Origin: Deinococcus carri
GTDB taxonomy: Bacteria > Deinococcota > Deinococci > Deinococcales > Deinococcaceae
Assembly: GCF_039545055.1 (NCBI RefSeq)
Contig: NZ_BAABRP010000018.1
Location: 1-64,000 of the forward strand
DNA length: 64,000 nucleotides
Direction: 5' to 3'
Below the pieces are notes generated by a model. That model made no database searches and was not told where the DNA came from. It saw nothing but the letters and a program-made list of their open reading frames with translations. Shown piece by piece: positions 20,630-38,949 of the stretch (the first letter of the stretch is position 1; every line of letters starts with the position of its first letter). The translations under genes were made by a program, and so were the position numbers.

Positions 20630-20654
20630 CAGCCCGCAGGCGTGCCCGTATACT
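20626..20654 (+). promoter_or_regulatory. tRNA-Lys promoter
   Basis: TTGACA (20626-20631), a 17-base spacer and TATACT (20649-20654), with the tRNA starting 12 bases later. The -35 overlaps the folC stop codon. Confidence 0.9.
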
Positions 20655-20658
20655 CCCT

Positions 20659-20776
<118 letters not shown>

Positions 20777-21368
20777 TTGTGGCTGCGGAGCAACCCGGCC
20801 ACAGAACCGCCCTCCGCAGCGACCGCGCAGCTTCCGCCCAGGGTGGCGTGAAGCCGTGGAGCGCCGGAACCCCGCGCCATAGGGTTGAGTTCTGCGAGTC
20901 TTCAGAAAGGCTGTGGGCAACGCCTCAGCAGCGCCAGGGTGGGGAAAGAGACGGTTGCGGATCGGGTCGGTAAATCGCGTCCCCCTCGGCGTTGACTCCT
21001 TCCAGCCCGAACAGCGTCAGGTCCTCCCAGCTGATGGGGGCCTCGCAGATGTCCCGGACGGCGGTGGCCCGGAAGCCCCGCCAGCAGTACGGCCTGCGAG
21101 TCTTCCATCGCTGCCAGCCCGTCCTTCTTGCTCCTCGCGCTGCTGCGCCGCTTTGCCAGTCCGCTCGGGAGATTCCAGGGAATCAACGCCATTTCGTCTG
21201 TCCATCTGTGGCAAAATCTGACATTCAGCGTTCTTAGATGGGGAGCAGGCGGAGTCCTTCCCTTCCCAGGCGGTCGCTGGGGTCGGGCCGCCGGAAGCTG
21301 TCCCCGGTCCCACCCACGGGCGACTGAAGGCGGCAGCCTTCCCCTACTCAAAGCGAGGAACGAAGAGC
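20777..21368. other. Long gap with a possible decayed gene on the minus strand
   Basis: No intact gene is supported in about 590 bases. On the minus strand two neighbouring frames look protein-like one after the other. The first includes 'MALIPWNLPSGLAKRR' and 'MEDSQAVLLAG'. The second reads 'ATAVRDICEAPISWEDLTLF' and 'GLEGVNAEGDAIYRPDP' to a stop at 20925. This would fit one gene broken by a frameshift near 21080. I do not recognise the family, and the reading is weak. Confidence 0.3.
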
Positions 21369-22967
21369 ATGAAACTGCGCAAGACTTTGCTGCCCCTCGG
21401 CGCGCTGGCCCTGGCCGGCCTCGTGATTGCGTCCAGCCGGAAAACCGCCCGGAAGCCCCAGGTGGCGCACCCCCTCCCGGCCACCCCCGACCCGTCCCAG
21501 CCCCTGGACGTCCTTATCGTCGGCGCGGGGCTTTCGGGCATCGGCGCGGCGCGGCACCTGCTGGACAAGTGCCCGGGGAAACGGTTCGAACTGCTGGAGG
21601 GCCGGCAGGCCATTGGGGGGACCTGGGACCTCTTCCGTTATCCCGGCGTCCGCTCGGACTCCGACGTGTACACACTGGGGTACAGCTTCAAACCCTGGAC
21701 CGGCCAGAAATCCATCGCGGACGGCCCGGACATCCGCCAGTACATCCAGGAGGCCGCCGACGAGGCCGGGATCACGGGGCGCATCCGCTTCGGGCACAGG
21801 GTGAAAAAGGCCGAATGGTCCTCCGCCGAGCAGTGCTGGACCGTCACGGCGGAACACCGGACGGAAGGCGGCCCCCCCAGCACCGTCACCCTCAGGACGA
21901 GATTCCTCTTCCTGTGCAGCGGCTACTACAGCTACGAGGAAGGGTATCGCCCCGAGTTCCCGAACGAGCAGGCGTTCGGGGGGCAGATCGTTCACCCGCA
22001 GTTCTGGCCGGAAGATCTCGACTATGTGGGCAAGAACGTCGTGGTGATCGGCAGCGGGGCCACCGCCGTTACCCTGGTGCCCGCGCTGGCGCAGAAGGCG
22101 GCGCACGTCACCATGCTCCAGCGGTCGCCCTCCTACATCGCGGTGCAGCCGCTGGTCGATCAGACGGCCCTGAAGTTGCGGGGGCGGCTGCCCGCGCGGG
22201 CGGCCCACCGGGTGATTCGCTGGCGCAACATTCTGAGCAGCATGTTCTACTACAACGTTGCCCGGCAGGCCCCGCGGCTGTTCCGGGAACAACTCCTGAA
22301 GGACGCCGCGGGGCACCTCGGGGACACCTTCGACGCGCGGCACTTCACGCCCACCTACAAACCCTGGGATCAGCGCGTGTGTGCCGTGCCCGACGGTGAC
22401 CTCTTCCGGGCGGTGCGGGAGGGCCAGGCGTCGGTCGTCACGGATACCATCGAGGCGTTCACGCCGAACGGCCTTCGTCTGACGGGCGGGCAGGAGCTTC
22501 CGGCCGACATCGTTGTGACCGCCACCGGGCTGAAGATGAACGTGCTGGGGGACATCGCGTTCACGGTGGACGGCCAGCCGGTCGACCCCGCCCACGCCCT
22601 GGTCTACAAGGGCATGATGCTCAGCGGCGTTCCGAACTGCGCGTATACCTTCGGGTACGTCAACGCCGCCTGGACCCTCAAGGCCGAACTGACCCAGGAT
22701 TACGTCTGCCGCCTGCTGCGTTACATGGACCGTCGCGGGTACGGCAGCGTCCTCCCCGAGGCCGACCCATCTCTCGAACAGCGGCCCCTGCTCGGGTTCA
22801 ATTCCGGTTACGTCACGCGCAGCGCCGCGCTGCTGCCCAAGCAGGGGTCGCGCAAGCCCTGGCAGGTCCACCAGAACTACCTTCAGGACAAGGCCACCAT
22901 TCAGTTCTCGCCCCTGGACGACGGCGTCCTGAAATTCACCCCCGCCCATACGACTGCCCAACCTTGA
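21369..22967 (+). CDS. FAD-dependent monooxygenase, Baeyer-Villiger/FMO type
   Basis: The 532-residue flavoprotein has an N-terminal hydrophobic anchor (residues 7-23). The FAD Rossmann motif 'VLIVGAGLSGIGAARHLL' lies near residue 48, and the NADPH motif 'VVVIGSGATAVTLVPALA' near residue 220. Between them is the fingerprint 'FGGQIVHPQFWP', matching FxGxxxHxxxW of Baeyer-Villiger and flavin-containing monooxygenases. The substrate is unknown, although several relatives act on ketones or long-chain compounds. A GAGGA-like site precedes the ATG. The upstream gap is the longest in the window. Confidence 0.88.
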   Translation: MKLRKTLLPLGALALAGLVIASSRKTARKPQVAHPLPATPDPSQPLDVLIVGAGLSGIGAARHLLDKCPGKRFELLEGRQAIGGTWDLFRYPGVRSDSDVYTLGYSFKPWTGQKSIADGPDIRQYIQEAADEAGITGRIRFGHRVKKAEWSSAEQCWTVTAEHRTEGGPPSTVTLRTRFLFLCSGYYSYEEGYRPEFPNEQAFGGQIVHPQFWPEDLDYVGKNVVVIGSGATAVTLVPALAQKAAHVTMLQRSPSYIAVQPLVDQTALKLRGRLPARAAHRVIRWRNILSSMFYYNVARQAPRLFREQLLKDAAGHLGDTFDARHFTPTYKPWDQRVCAVPDGDLFRAVREGQASVVTDTIEAFTPNGLRLTGGQELPADIVVTATGLKMNVLGDIAFTVDGQPVDPAHALVYKGMMLSGVPNCAYTFGYVNAAWTLKAELTQDYVCRLLRYMDRRGYGSVLPEADPSLEQRPLLGFNSGYVTRSAALLPKQGSRKPWQVHQNYLQDKATIQFSPLDDGVLKFTPAHTTAQP

Positions 22968-23037
22968 GGCGGAGTGAGGCCGGGGCGGGCGCGGCGGGGC
23001 GTGCAGATGGGGGTGGGGGCGGGGTAGCCTGGGCTGC

Positions 23038-24269
<1,232 letters not shown>

Positions 24270-24277
24270 ACTGAACC

Positions 24278-25072
24278 ATGAGCAGGCTGCGACAGGTTCG
24301 GGAGCAGGCGGGGCCGATTTTCAAGCGGTATCACCCGGAACACGGGGCCGCCCTGCCGCTGATCCTCAAGCCGGTGATCAACCTGGAAGCGCAGGAGGTC
24401 CCCGATGCTTCACTGCCCGTCGGGGGCAGCAAGCTGGGCGGCCTGCCTGACCTGGGGACGCAGCCCTGGCCGGAGGACGCTGGAGACCCCATGCTTTTCG
24501 TGGCCCAGTTCAATCTGACCGAGTTGAGGCCCTTTGATGAGGACGCCCTGTTTCCGCTGTCCGGACTGCTGAGTTTCTTTCTGGGACGGCGGGCCATCGA
24601 GAACGGCCGGATGGAACCCGAACACTGGGCGGTGCGGTACGAGCCAGCCCTCGAAGCGCTGCGGAGGGCCTCCCCGCCCCCGGAAACCGACGGGGAATGG
24701 GCCACTCCAGCGCACGCCGTCGCCTTTTGCGCAGGAATGCATCCCTGGGGTGACGTTGGGATAGGGCAAGCGGACGGAATCCGGCTCTCCCTGCATTACG
24801 AGCAGGTCATCTTTGACCCGGAATGGCAGGCGGTGACGGGTGAAGGGGACCTCACCGGAGAGGCATATCTGCTGGGCGACACGGTGGCGACAATGCTTGA
24901 GAGCGCAGCAGAGGAGGAAGGGGAAACGGCCCTGCTGACCCTGCCCCACACCTCGGGGGTCTTTCCCTTCGTGGACCAGGGCAACAGGCTGTCCTTCGCC
25001 TTCCTCATCCCCCGCGCCGACCTCACAGGCGCAGATTTTCGCCGCGTGCGGCTGACATACCACATGTCCTGA
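24278..25072 (+). CDS. DUF1963 (YwqG-like) protein
   Basis: The 264-residue protein matches the YwqG family pattern: '[19 protein letters not shown]' near residue 49, '[12 protein letters not shown]' after it and 'LLSFFLG' at about 100. The family has no established function. TAGACT lies 5 bases before the ATG, so it has its own promoter although it follows yigZ by 8 bases. Confidence 0.8.
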   Translation: MSRLRQVREQAGPIFKRYHPEHGAALPLILKPVINLEAQEVPDASLPVGGSKLGGLPDLGTQPWPEDAGDPMLFVAQFNLTELRPFDEDALFPLSGLLSFFLGRRAIENGRMEPEHWAVRYEPALEALRRASPPPETDGEWATPAHAVAFCAGMHPWGDVGIGQADGIRLSLHYEQVIFDPEWQAVTGEGDLTGEAYLLGDTVATMLESAAEEEGETALLTLPHTSGVFPFVDQGNRLSFAFLIPRADLTGADFRRVRLTYHMS

Positions 25073-25095
25073 ACCCTCTCCTCTACACTCCCCCC

Positions 25096-25583
<488 letters not shown>

Positions 25584-25587
<4 letters not shown>

Positions 25588-26045
25588 GCGGACCCCTGCT
25601 GCGCGTCGTGCTGTTCGAGCCGGAAAAGGCGGGCAACGTGGGCAACGTCGCGCGCACCTGCGCCGTGCTGGGGGCCGACCTGCACCTGATTCGCCCCTTC
25701 GGCTTCCACCTGCACGACCGCGAGTTCAGGCGGGCCGTGATGGACTACATGCAGGGCGTGACACTGCACGAACACGCGAACTGGTCGGCGTTTCAGAGGG
25801 CGCTGCCGGAAGAGGCGCGGGTCTGGGCCTTCAGCACGCACGCCACCACGTTGCACACGCGGGCGGGCTTCCGGCGCGGCGATTATCTGCTGCTCGGCCC
25901 CGAGTCACGTGGCCTGCCGACCTGGTTGCGGGAAGGCCTGCCCACGCTGAAGCTTCCGCAGCCCGGCGGGGGCCGCAGCCTCAATCTGGCGGTGGCGGCG
26001 GGCGTGGCGGCGTTCGAGGCGGGGCGGCAGATCGAGGGGTGGTGA
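25584..26045 (+). CDS. trmL: tRNA (cytidine(34)-2'-O)-methyltransferase, SPOUT family
   Basis: The 153-residue knotted methyltransferase has '[19 protein letters not shown]' near the N-terminus, '[13 protein letters not shown]' and '[20 protein letters not shown]' at the knot. The length and motifs fit TrmL, which methylates the wobble base of tRNA-Leu in E. coli. The GTG start overlaps the ispF stop. Confidence 0.9.
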
Positions 26046-26061
26046 GGGGAGCGGTCAGCTT

Positions 26062-26358
26062 TCAGCGGTCAGGTGAAGGTTTGCGTTTCCGCACCCAAGC
26101 CACCAGCCACAACACCAGGCCCACGACGCCGGCAATGGCCCCGAGTGGCAGCGTGACCAGCATCAGCCAGCCCAGCACGCCCAGGCCGTACAGCAGGCCC
26201 CCGGCGTCCCACCCGGCGATGATGCAGGGGTGAACGCTGCCCTCGTCCAGGGCACAGCCGTGGGTGGTCGCCACCGCCGAGGCCAGCAGCACCGACAGCA
26301 GCGGCCCGAAGGTGAACAGCGCCCACAGCAGGGCGGCGAGGAGCCAGGGACGGCGCAT
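26062..26358 (-). CDS. Small membrane protein, function unknown
   Basis: The 98-residue protein has two strong hydrophobic segments, near residues 4-28 and 48-88; the second is long enough for two passes. They are separated by a loop with two cysteines (HGCALDEGSVHPC), and the tail is basic. TATGCT lies 6 bases before the ATG at 26358, which is why the longer frame to 26442 was dropped. No family is recognised. A TCAGCGG-like heptad repeat lies at its 3' end. Confidence 0.6.
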   Translation of the reverse strand: MRRPWLLAALLWALFTFGPLLSVLLASAVATTHGCALDEGSVHPCIIAGWDAGGLLYGLGVLGWLMLVTLPLGAIAGVVGLVLWLVAWVRKRKPSPDR

Positions 26359-26431
26359 GGGGGGAGCATAAGCCGGCTTTTGCGGAGAAGATGGGCCACC
26401 GCAGGGCGTTGCCCGCCGTAGAGTAACCCCC

Positions 26432-27721
<1,290 letters not shown>

Positions 27722-27773
27722 GCCTTCCCTGACGGCTGAACGCTGAAGGCTGACGGCCCCTTACAATGCCCCC

Positions 27774-28354
<581 letters not shown>

Positions 28355-28358
<4 letters not shown>

Positions 28359-28435
28359 ACGCCGGACGCGGCAGGCAGGAAGGCGGAGGCTGCGGCTTCC
28401 GCCTTCCCCTTTCTGCCATCAGCCATTCGCCTTCC
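28355..28435. repeat. Heptad-phased repeat around GGAAGGC/CCGCCTT
   Basis: From the end of the cyclophilin gene the sequence can be cut in sevens: GAAGGCT, GAACGCC, ... GGAAGGC, GGAGGCT, GCGGCTT, CCGCCTT, then CCATCAG, CCATTCG, CCTTCCG. The two halves are roughly complementary. Confidence 0.6.
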
Positions 28436-28487
28436 GCACCTTGCCACTGTGGGAACCTCGTGAGAGCCGCCGCGCTACACTGGCGGC

Positions 28488-29060
<573 letters not shown>

Positions 29061-29078
<18 letters not shown>

Positions 29079-29150
29079 GCTATGAAAAAGAGGGCGAACG
29101 CAAAAGCTGACGCTTCCGGTTGCCGGTTCATAGCCCATAGCTCATAGCTC

Positions 29151-29152
<2 letters not shown>
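29061..29152. repeat. Palindromic heptad repeat, AGCTATG/CATAGCT
   Basis: AGCTATG-type units at 29061-29085 contain the khpB stop. The complementary CATAGCC, CATAGCT, CATAGCT, CAT units at 29129-29152 contain the first bases of the prmC start codon. The same heptamer recurs at the btuC start (50088-50103). Confidence 0.8.
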
Positions 29153-29984
<832 letters not shown>

Positions 29985-29993
<9 letters not shown>

Positions 29994-30062
29994 GTATTAG
30001 GGGTAAGGAGTTAGGAAAAGACCTGTTTTCCTCATCCCTAACTCCTCACCCCTAACCCCTTT
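29985..30062. repeat. Palindromic heptad repeat, GGGGTTA type
   Basis: GGGGTTA, GGTATTA, GGGGTAA, GGAGTTA on the left and CCTCATC, CCTAACT, CCTCACC, CCTAACC on the right form a near-palindrome between convergent prmC and ribH. It closely resembles the repeat at 9311-9409. Confidence 0.8.
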
Positions 30063-30529
30063 CACCCCGGAATCTGCCGCAGCAGGTTGGCCGTCTCGAT
30101 CATCGCCAGCACGGCCTCCGCGCCCTTGTTGCCCGCCTTGGTCCCGGCCCGCTCGACCGCCTGCTCGATGGTGTCGGTGGTTAGGACGCCGAAGGCGATG
30201 GGCACCCCTGTGTGCAGCATCGAGTTCAGGATGCCGTTGGTGGCCGCGCCCGCCACGAAGTCGTAATGGTCGGTCGCGCCCTTGATGACGGCCCCCAGGC
30301 ATACCACCGCGTCGTAGCGCCCGCTTTCCGCGAGGCGGCGGGCCACCAGGGGCACCTCAAAGCTGCCGGGCACCACGTACAGGTCGAGGTCGGCGCTGTC
30401 GCCGCCGTGCTGCACGAAGGCGGTCTGCGCGCCCTCCACCAGTCGGTCCACGATGAAATGGTTCCAGCGCGTGCCGACGATGGCGAACTTGAGGCCGGTG
30501 GCAAGCAGGTTGGCTTCGATACGGTTCAT
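30062..30529 (-). CDS. ribH: 6,7-dimethyl-8-ribityllumazine synthase
   Basis: The 155-residue enzyme makes the riboflavin precursor lumazine. 'FAIVGTRWNHFIVDRLVEGA' opens the fold, 'VVPGSFEVPLVARRLAESG' binds the ribityl side chain and 'GAVIKGATDHYDFV' carries the catalytic histidine. CACAAT lies 7 bases before the ATG at 30529, so the longer starts were not used. No FMN riboswitch is visible upstream, and no other rib genes are in the window. Confidence 0.93.
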   Translation of the reverse strand: MNRIEANLLATGLKFAIVGTRWNHFIVDRLVEGAQTAFVQHGGDSADLDLYVVPGSFEVPLVARRLAESGRYDAVVCLGAVIKGATDHYDFVAGAATNGILNSMLHTGVPIAFGVLTTDTIEQAVERAGTKAGNKGAEAVLAMIETANLLRQIPG

Positions 30530-31644
<1,115 letters not shown>

Positions 31645-31649
<5 letters not shown>

Positions 31650-31737
31650 AGGCCAAAAGCTGAAGGCTCTTCACGCCTCTGCAACAGCCGCTGCTTCCTT
31701 CTGCCATCCGCCTTCTGCCTTTTGCCTCTCCGAAGGA
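31645..31737. repeat. Heptad-phased repeat between purC and purS
   Basis: CTGAAGG, CCAAAAG, CTGAAGG on the left and CCTTCTG, CCATCCG, CCTTCTG, CCTTTTG, CCTCTCC on the right. The arms are partly complementary. This is the only spacer of more than a few bases inside the purine operon. Confidence 0.7.
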
Positions 31738-31743
31738 GAACCC

Positions 31744-32013
31744 ATGCCCACCTTTAACGCCAAAGTCTTCGTCACCCTCAAGCCCTCCATCCTCGACCCG
31801 CAGGGCCGCACCGTCGAGCGGGCGCTGTCGCACCTGGACCACGCGAACGTGGCGGGCGTGCGCGTCGGGAAATACATCGAACTCACGCTGAGCGGCGAGC
31901 GGGCAGAAGTCGAGGCGCAACTGGCCGACATTGTGGAGAACGTGCTGAGCAATCCCGTGATGGAAAACGCGCGCTGGGAACTGGAAGAGGCGCGCGAGGT
32001 GGCGGGCGCGTGA
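31744..32013 (+). CDS. purS: Phosphoribosylformylglycinamidine synthase subunit PurS
   Basis: The 89-residue subunit is typical in length and reads '[20 protein letters not shown]', then '[16 protein letters not shown]'. It bridges PurL and PurQ in the three-part FGAM synthase. A GGAG site precedes the ATG, and the stop overlaps the purQ GTG. Confidence 0.95.
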   Translation: MPTFNAKVFVTLKPSILDPQGRTVERALSHLDHANVAGVRVGKYIELTLSGERAEVEAQLADIVENVLSNPVMENARWELEEAREVAGA

Positions 32014-32678
32014 AGACGGCCGTCATTCAATTTCCCGGCTCCAACTGCGACGCCGACGCGCTGCACGCCGCGCGGCTGACGCTGGACCCGGACGCGCAGT
32101 TCGTGTGGCACACGGAAGCGGGCCTCCCGGAAGGCACCGAGCTGGTGTTCCTGCCGGGTGGCTTCAGCTATGGCGACCACCTCCGTTCCGGGGCGATTGC
32201 GGCCCGCAGCCCCATCATGGCCGCTGTGAAGGAACATGCCGAGCGCGGCGGGTTTGTGCTGGGCGTGTGCAACGGCTTTCAGGTGCTGACCGAATCCGGC
32301 CTGCTACCGGGTGCCCTCTCGCGCAACCGCGACCTGCACTTCCACTGTGCGCCCGTGCATCTGCGGGTGGAGAACCACCAGACGGCCTTCACGGGGGCGT
32401 ATGAGGCGAATCAGGTGCTGGAAATCCCCATCGCGCACGGCGAGGGCAACTACTACGCCGACCCCGAGACGATTGCCCGCCTGGAGGCCGAGGGCCGCGT
32501 GGTCTTCCGCTACATGGACAACCCCAACGGCTCGCTGAACGACATCGCCGGCATCATCAACGAGGACGGAAACGTGCTGGGCATGATGCCGCACCCCGAG
32601 CGGGCGGTGGAGCTGCTGCTGGGCAGTGAGGACGGGCTGGGGATGTTCGAGTCGCTGAAAGTGGGCGTGGTGAAGTGA
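32010..32678 (+). CDS. purQ: FGAM synthase glutaminase subunit PurQ
   Basis: The 222-residue class I glutaminase has '[20 protein letters not shown]' at the start, the nucleophile cysteine in '[20 protein letters not shown]' and the catalytic His/Glu in '[11 protein letters not shown]'. It supplies ammonia to PurL. The GTG start overlaps purS and the stop overlaps the next gene, both by four bases. Confidence 0.96.
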   Translation: MKTAVIQFPGSNCDADALHAARLTLDPDAQFVWHTEAGLPEGTELVFLPGGFSYGDHLRSGAIAARSPIMAAVKEHAERGGFVLGVCNGFQVLTESGLLPGALSRNRDLHFHCAPVHLRVENHQTAFTGAYEANQVLEIPIAHGEGNYYADPETIARLEAEGRVVFRYMDNPNGSLNDIAGIINEDGNVLGMMPHPERAVELLLGSEDGLGMFESLKVGVVK

Positions 32679-33144
32679 ACGAGTTGCAGGATTTCCTGAC
32701 CGAGCAGTACGCCGCCGAGTTGAACGCCTTCCGGGCGGCCCTGAATGCCGTTCCCGACGAGCATTTCGCTGCTGCGGGCGTGGGCCACAGTCCCGCGTGG
32801 CACGCCCTGCATATCGCGGAGTGGCTGCGGCTGGCCGTGCTGGGCGACCGTTCCGCCACCTACGCCCACCTGGGCTGGGAGGACCAGCCCTGGGTGCAGG
32901 CCCTGAGCGGCACCCCCGCCCTCAGCGAGGACGCGGGGAAGGACGCAGTGCTGGCTTATCTGGACGATATTTCCGGGCAAGTGCTGACGTTCCTCCAGAA
33001 CATGAGCGCCGAAGAGTTGCAGGGCACGAGTTTTTCCCCCAGTGCCCCCGGCGGCGAGCGCCCGCGCCTCCAGGGCATCGGGCTGCACCTGCGGCACGTC
33101 GCCTACCACCGGGGCCAGGTGCGCCTGGGGATGAAGGAGCAGGC

Positions 33145-33148
<4 letters not shown>
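32675..33148 (+). CDS. DinB-like protein embedded in the purine operon
   Basis: The 157-residue protein shows the DinB_2 pattern: '[19 protein letters not shown]' with the first histidine, then '[15 protein letters not shown]' with the HxxxH-like pair at the C-terminus. Its GTG overlaps the purQ stop and its own stop overlaps the purL ATG, so it is translationally tied to both PurQ and PurL. The family is usually metal-dependent, often thiol-transferring. No purine role is known to me. Confidence 0.8.
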
Positions 33149-36803
<3,655 letters not shown>

Positions 36804-36805
36804 GG

Positions 36806-37789
36806 ATGGATGTGGGTTTAGCCAGCCTATTTGTAGCCATAGTGCTTGGAATAATTACCTTCCCGTCCATCAACCGCTATATCAAAAGAAAGTCTTTACC
36901 ATCATCTCTTAGAGTTCAATTCCACGAGCAACTACCTATTGCCACAACTGAAGACGAGGGAATACTACTTGATTACTCTCCACAACTCCCATTAACACAC
37001 TACGCTTCGAATTCCTTAATTATAAATAGGATTAATTCTATAAGTGTAACTATGGAAAATACATCGGAGGTAGGAACATTAGAAATTGCAAACTATTTTG
37101 TAATTAAGATACTAAAGAGAGTGAAATTGCCAAACATGGTCGCTGAATTTGTAAAACCTAAGGATGGAATCGGGGGTGGCGGAAATCCAAAATTCTATGA
37201 AGGAATTATAACTCGGAATGACGATACTGCATACGCTATAAGTGCAGGAGCCAATTTTAAGCTGCTTCCGTATCTTTCCGGAGAGGAAATTTCGATAGGC
37301 AAGCCAGAATATAGTCACATTACTCTCACTCCTAATGAAGTTGAGGAGATCATAGTCTGGATTAACTTTGAACAAGGATACTATTACGAGTTCTCTATAG
37401 GAATACCCTACAAAGCAAGTGGTGAGAATCGTATGTTATGGTCAGATATTTTCAGAACTGCACTTCCTGAAAGAAGCTACTTATTGAAGCCTCCTGGGAT
37501 TATTAGATATGAAGAAGATTACGAGTATGGAGACATTCCTCCTGATTACAGCTTACATGCACCAATACCTTACGAAAATCAATCATACTACTCTGATAGC
37601 GAAGGGGAAGACTCACATAAAAGGCGCAAGGCCGCAAAGCTTGCTATAGATAGCTTGATTTCCTCTAGATTTAAAGTTTTGGATAACTACTCTGGCTATA
37701 AGGACCTTTACAACGTTACTCCCGACCGCTTTCTTATTAGCCAGCATAAAAATACAGAACGAGCTTATGAAGATCATCATCTCCCTTGA
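36806..37789 (+). CDS. AT-rich orphan gene, membrane-anchored protein of unknown function
   Basis: The 327-residue protein has an N-terminal membrane anchor (about residues 3-20, 'GLASLFVAIVLGIITFPS'). A large mostly beta-looking soluble part follows, then an acidic, tyrosine-rich stretch near residues 235-275. Base composition changes abruptly: the stretch 37021-37080 is about 28 percent G+C, against about 70 percent around it, and codons end in A or T. GGAGG lies 7 bases before the ATG; the final eight codons overlap the start of a decayed mazE gene in another frame. I recognise no family. Acquisition by transfer is inferred from composition and neighbours. Confidence 0.75.
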   Translation: MDVGLASLFVAIVLGIITFPSINRYIKRKSLPSSLRVQFHEQLPIATTEDEGILLDYSPQLPLTHYASNSLIINRINSISVTMENTSEVGTLEIANYFVIKILKRVKLPNMVAEFVKPKDGIGGGGNPKFYEGIITRNDDTAYAISAGANFKLLPYLSGEEISIGKPEYSHITLTPNEVEEIIVWINFEQGYYYEFSIGIPYKASGENRMLWSDIFRTALPERSYLLKPPGIIRYEEDYEYGDIPPDYSLHAPIPYENQSYYSDSEGEDSHKRRKAAKLAIDSLISSRFKVLDNYSGYKDLYNVTPDRFLISQHKNTERAYEDHHLP

Positions 37790-37987
37790 CGACCAGACTT
37801 TGCCGAGGCTGAGGCCCTCGCGCGGAAGTTGCGCCTGACACGTAGTGAACTCTACCGGGCAGCCCTACGCGAGTATCTGGTGCGGCATAGCGGCGAGGAC
37901 GTGACGGCTTCTCTTGACCGCGTGTATGGGGCGAATGCCGAGCAAGGCGAAGACCTGCGGTGGGAAGCCGCACGCCGGACGTTCTAA
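37767..37987 (+). pseudogene. Decayed MazE-like antitoxin (frameshift)
   Basis: The ATG at 37767 starts 'MKIIISLDDQ'. The rest reads in another frame from about 37793: 'DFAEAEALARKLRLTRSELY', 'RAALREYLVRHSGEDVTASL', then '...GEDLRWEAARRTF' and a stop at 37985. Adding one base near 37795 restores a continuous ribbon-helix-helix antitoxin of about 73 residues. The start overlaps the end of the AT-rich gene. Confidence 0.75.
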
Positions 37988-37995
37988 GCGAACGA

Positions 37996-38327
37996 GTGGT
38001 AATCGCTCGCGGTGAGGTCTGGTGGGCCGACCTGGGAGAACCGGTCGGAAGCCGCCCTGCGTTCATCCGCCCCGTGCTGGTGGTGTAGGCCGACAGCTTC
38101 AACCGCAGCCGTATCGCCACCGTCATCGCCGCTGTGCTGACCAGCCATCTCGCGCTGGCGGAGACACCGGACAAAGTGCTGCTGGAAGCACACCGGACAC
38201 GGCTCCCCAAAGACAGCGTGGTCAACGTGTCCGCCCTGGTCACTCTGAACAAGACCGAACTCACGGAACGGGTATCGTAGCCATGCAGGAGGTCGAGGCG
38301 GGGCTGCGGCTGGTGCTGGGTCTCTAG
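37996..38327 (+). pseudogene. Decayed MazF/PemK toxin (internal stop and second break)
   Basis: From GTG 37996 the frame reads 'VIARGEVWWADLGEPVGSRP', 'AFIRPVLVV', then TAG at 38086-38088 where related toxins have glutamine (a CAG to TAG change). It continues 'ADSFNRSRIATVIAAVLTSH' and '...VVNVSALVTLNKTELTERV' to a second break at 38278. The last piece 'MQEVEAGLRLVLGL' is in another frame. It is clearly a MazF that no longer functions. Confidence 0.8.
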
Positions 38328-38355
38328 CCTACCTGTCACGGTTGTTGGCTTCCCG

Positions 38356-38700
38356 TCACAACCCCAGATGCAGTCTCACCTTCCCGTCCACTTCCGTCAT
38401 CAGGTCATCCGGCACATGCCCCAGCCGCTTGATGAGGCGGCTGACGTGGGTGGCCCGCATGGCTTCCACCTGGGCCTTGCTGTCGTGGTCCAGCCCGGTC
38501 CGTTGGTTGGGCAGCAGAATGTTGGTGATATACAGGCGTTCCACGTTGCTGGTCAGGGGCACCGTCATCAGCAGGTGAGTGCTGACGTTGGCGGCGTTGT
38601 TGGTCACGACGATACCGGGATGGGTCTGGGCCGCCTCTCCCTCACGTCCATCTGGGCGGTAATTGATGAGCCAGATATCACCGCGCCGGATCAGTTTCAT
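38356..38700 (-). CDS. MazF/PemK family toxin (intact)
   Basis: The 114-residue protein has the MazF opening 'RRGDIWLINYRPDGREGEAA', then 'THPGIVVTNNAAN' and 'LMTVPLTSNVERLY'. Such toxins cut mRNA at short sequences and are held inactive by the partner antitoxin. The ATG overlaps the antitoxin stop as ATGA. It differs from the decayed MazF next door and is in the opposite orientation, so the two pairs probably arrived separately. Confidence 0.88.
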   Translation of the reverse strand: MKLIRRGDIWLINYRPDGREGEAAQTHPGIVVTNNAANVSTHLLMTVPLTSNVERLYITNILLPNQRTGLDHDSKAQVEAMRATHVSRLIKRLGHVPDDLMTEVDGKVRLHLGL

Positions 38701-38927
38701 TCGTTCTCCAGGCCGTCGAGGTTGTCGTCAGGATAGGTTTCCTGTCCGCTGCGCTGCGCCTCGCCGAGTTCCTGATAAGCCTCCTGAAGGTTCTGGTCGC
38801 GCAGGGCACGCACCGCTTCTGCAAGGGCAGCGCTGCGGGAACTCAGGTGGTGGGTTTCCTGGTACTCGTCCAGAAAGGCAGCGAGGTCCGGTGGAAGAGT
38901 GGCACTGATGCGAGTGGCATTGGTCAT
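38697..38927 (-). CDS. Antitoxin partner of MazF (ribbon-helix-helix type)
   Basis: The 76-residue protein starts 'MTNATRISATLPPDLAAFLD' with 'EYQETHHLSSRSAALAEAVR' after it, a MetJ/Arc-type DNA-binding fold. An acidic C-terminal tail (ETYPDDNLDGLENE) is suited to bind the toxin. TATAGT lies 7 bases before the ATG at 38927; the longer frame to 39092 runs into the divergent ywbE gene and is rejected. Confidence 0.85.
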   Translation of the reverse strand: MTNATRISATLPPDLAAFLDEYQETHHLSSRSAALAEAVRALRDQNLQEAYQELGEAQRSGQETYPDDNLDGLENE

Positions 38928-38934
38928 GCCATCA

Positions 38935-38942
38935 ACTATACT
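38935..38942. promoter_or_regulatory. Shared palindromic -10 for divergent leaderless genes
   Basis: The eight bases ACTATACT hold TATAGT for the minus-strand antitoxin and TATACT for the plus-strand ywbE gene, sharing the central TATA. Each box stands exactly 7 bases from its own ATG, so the starts of the two genes are only 22 bases apart. Confidence 0.7.
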
Positions 38943-38949
38943 CCTGCTC

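Noticed and set aside
36806..37789. Known defence gene (nuclease, Toll/interleukin or kinase) for the AT-rich protein
   Set aside because: No catalytic motif of such families is visible; context alone is not enough.
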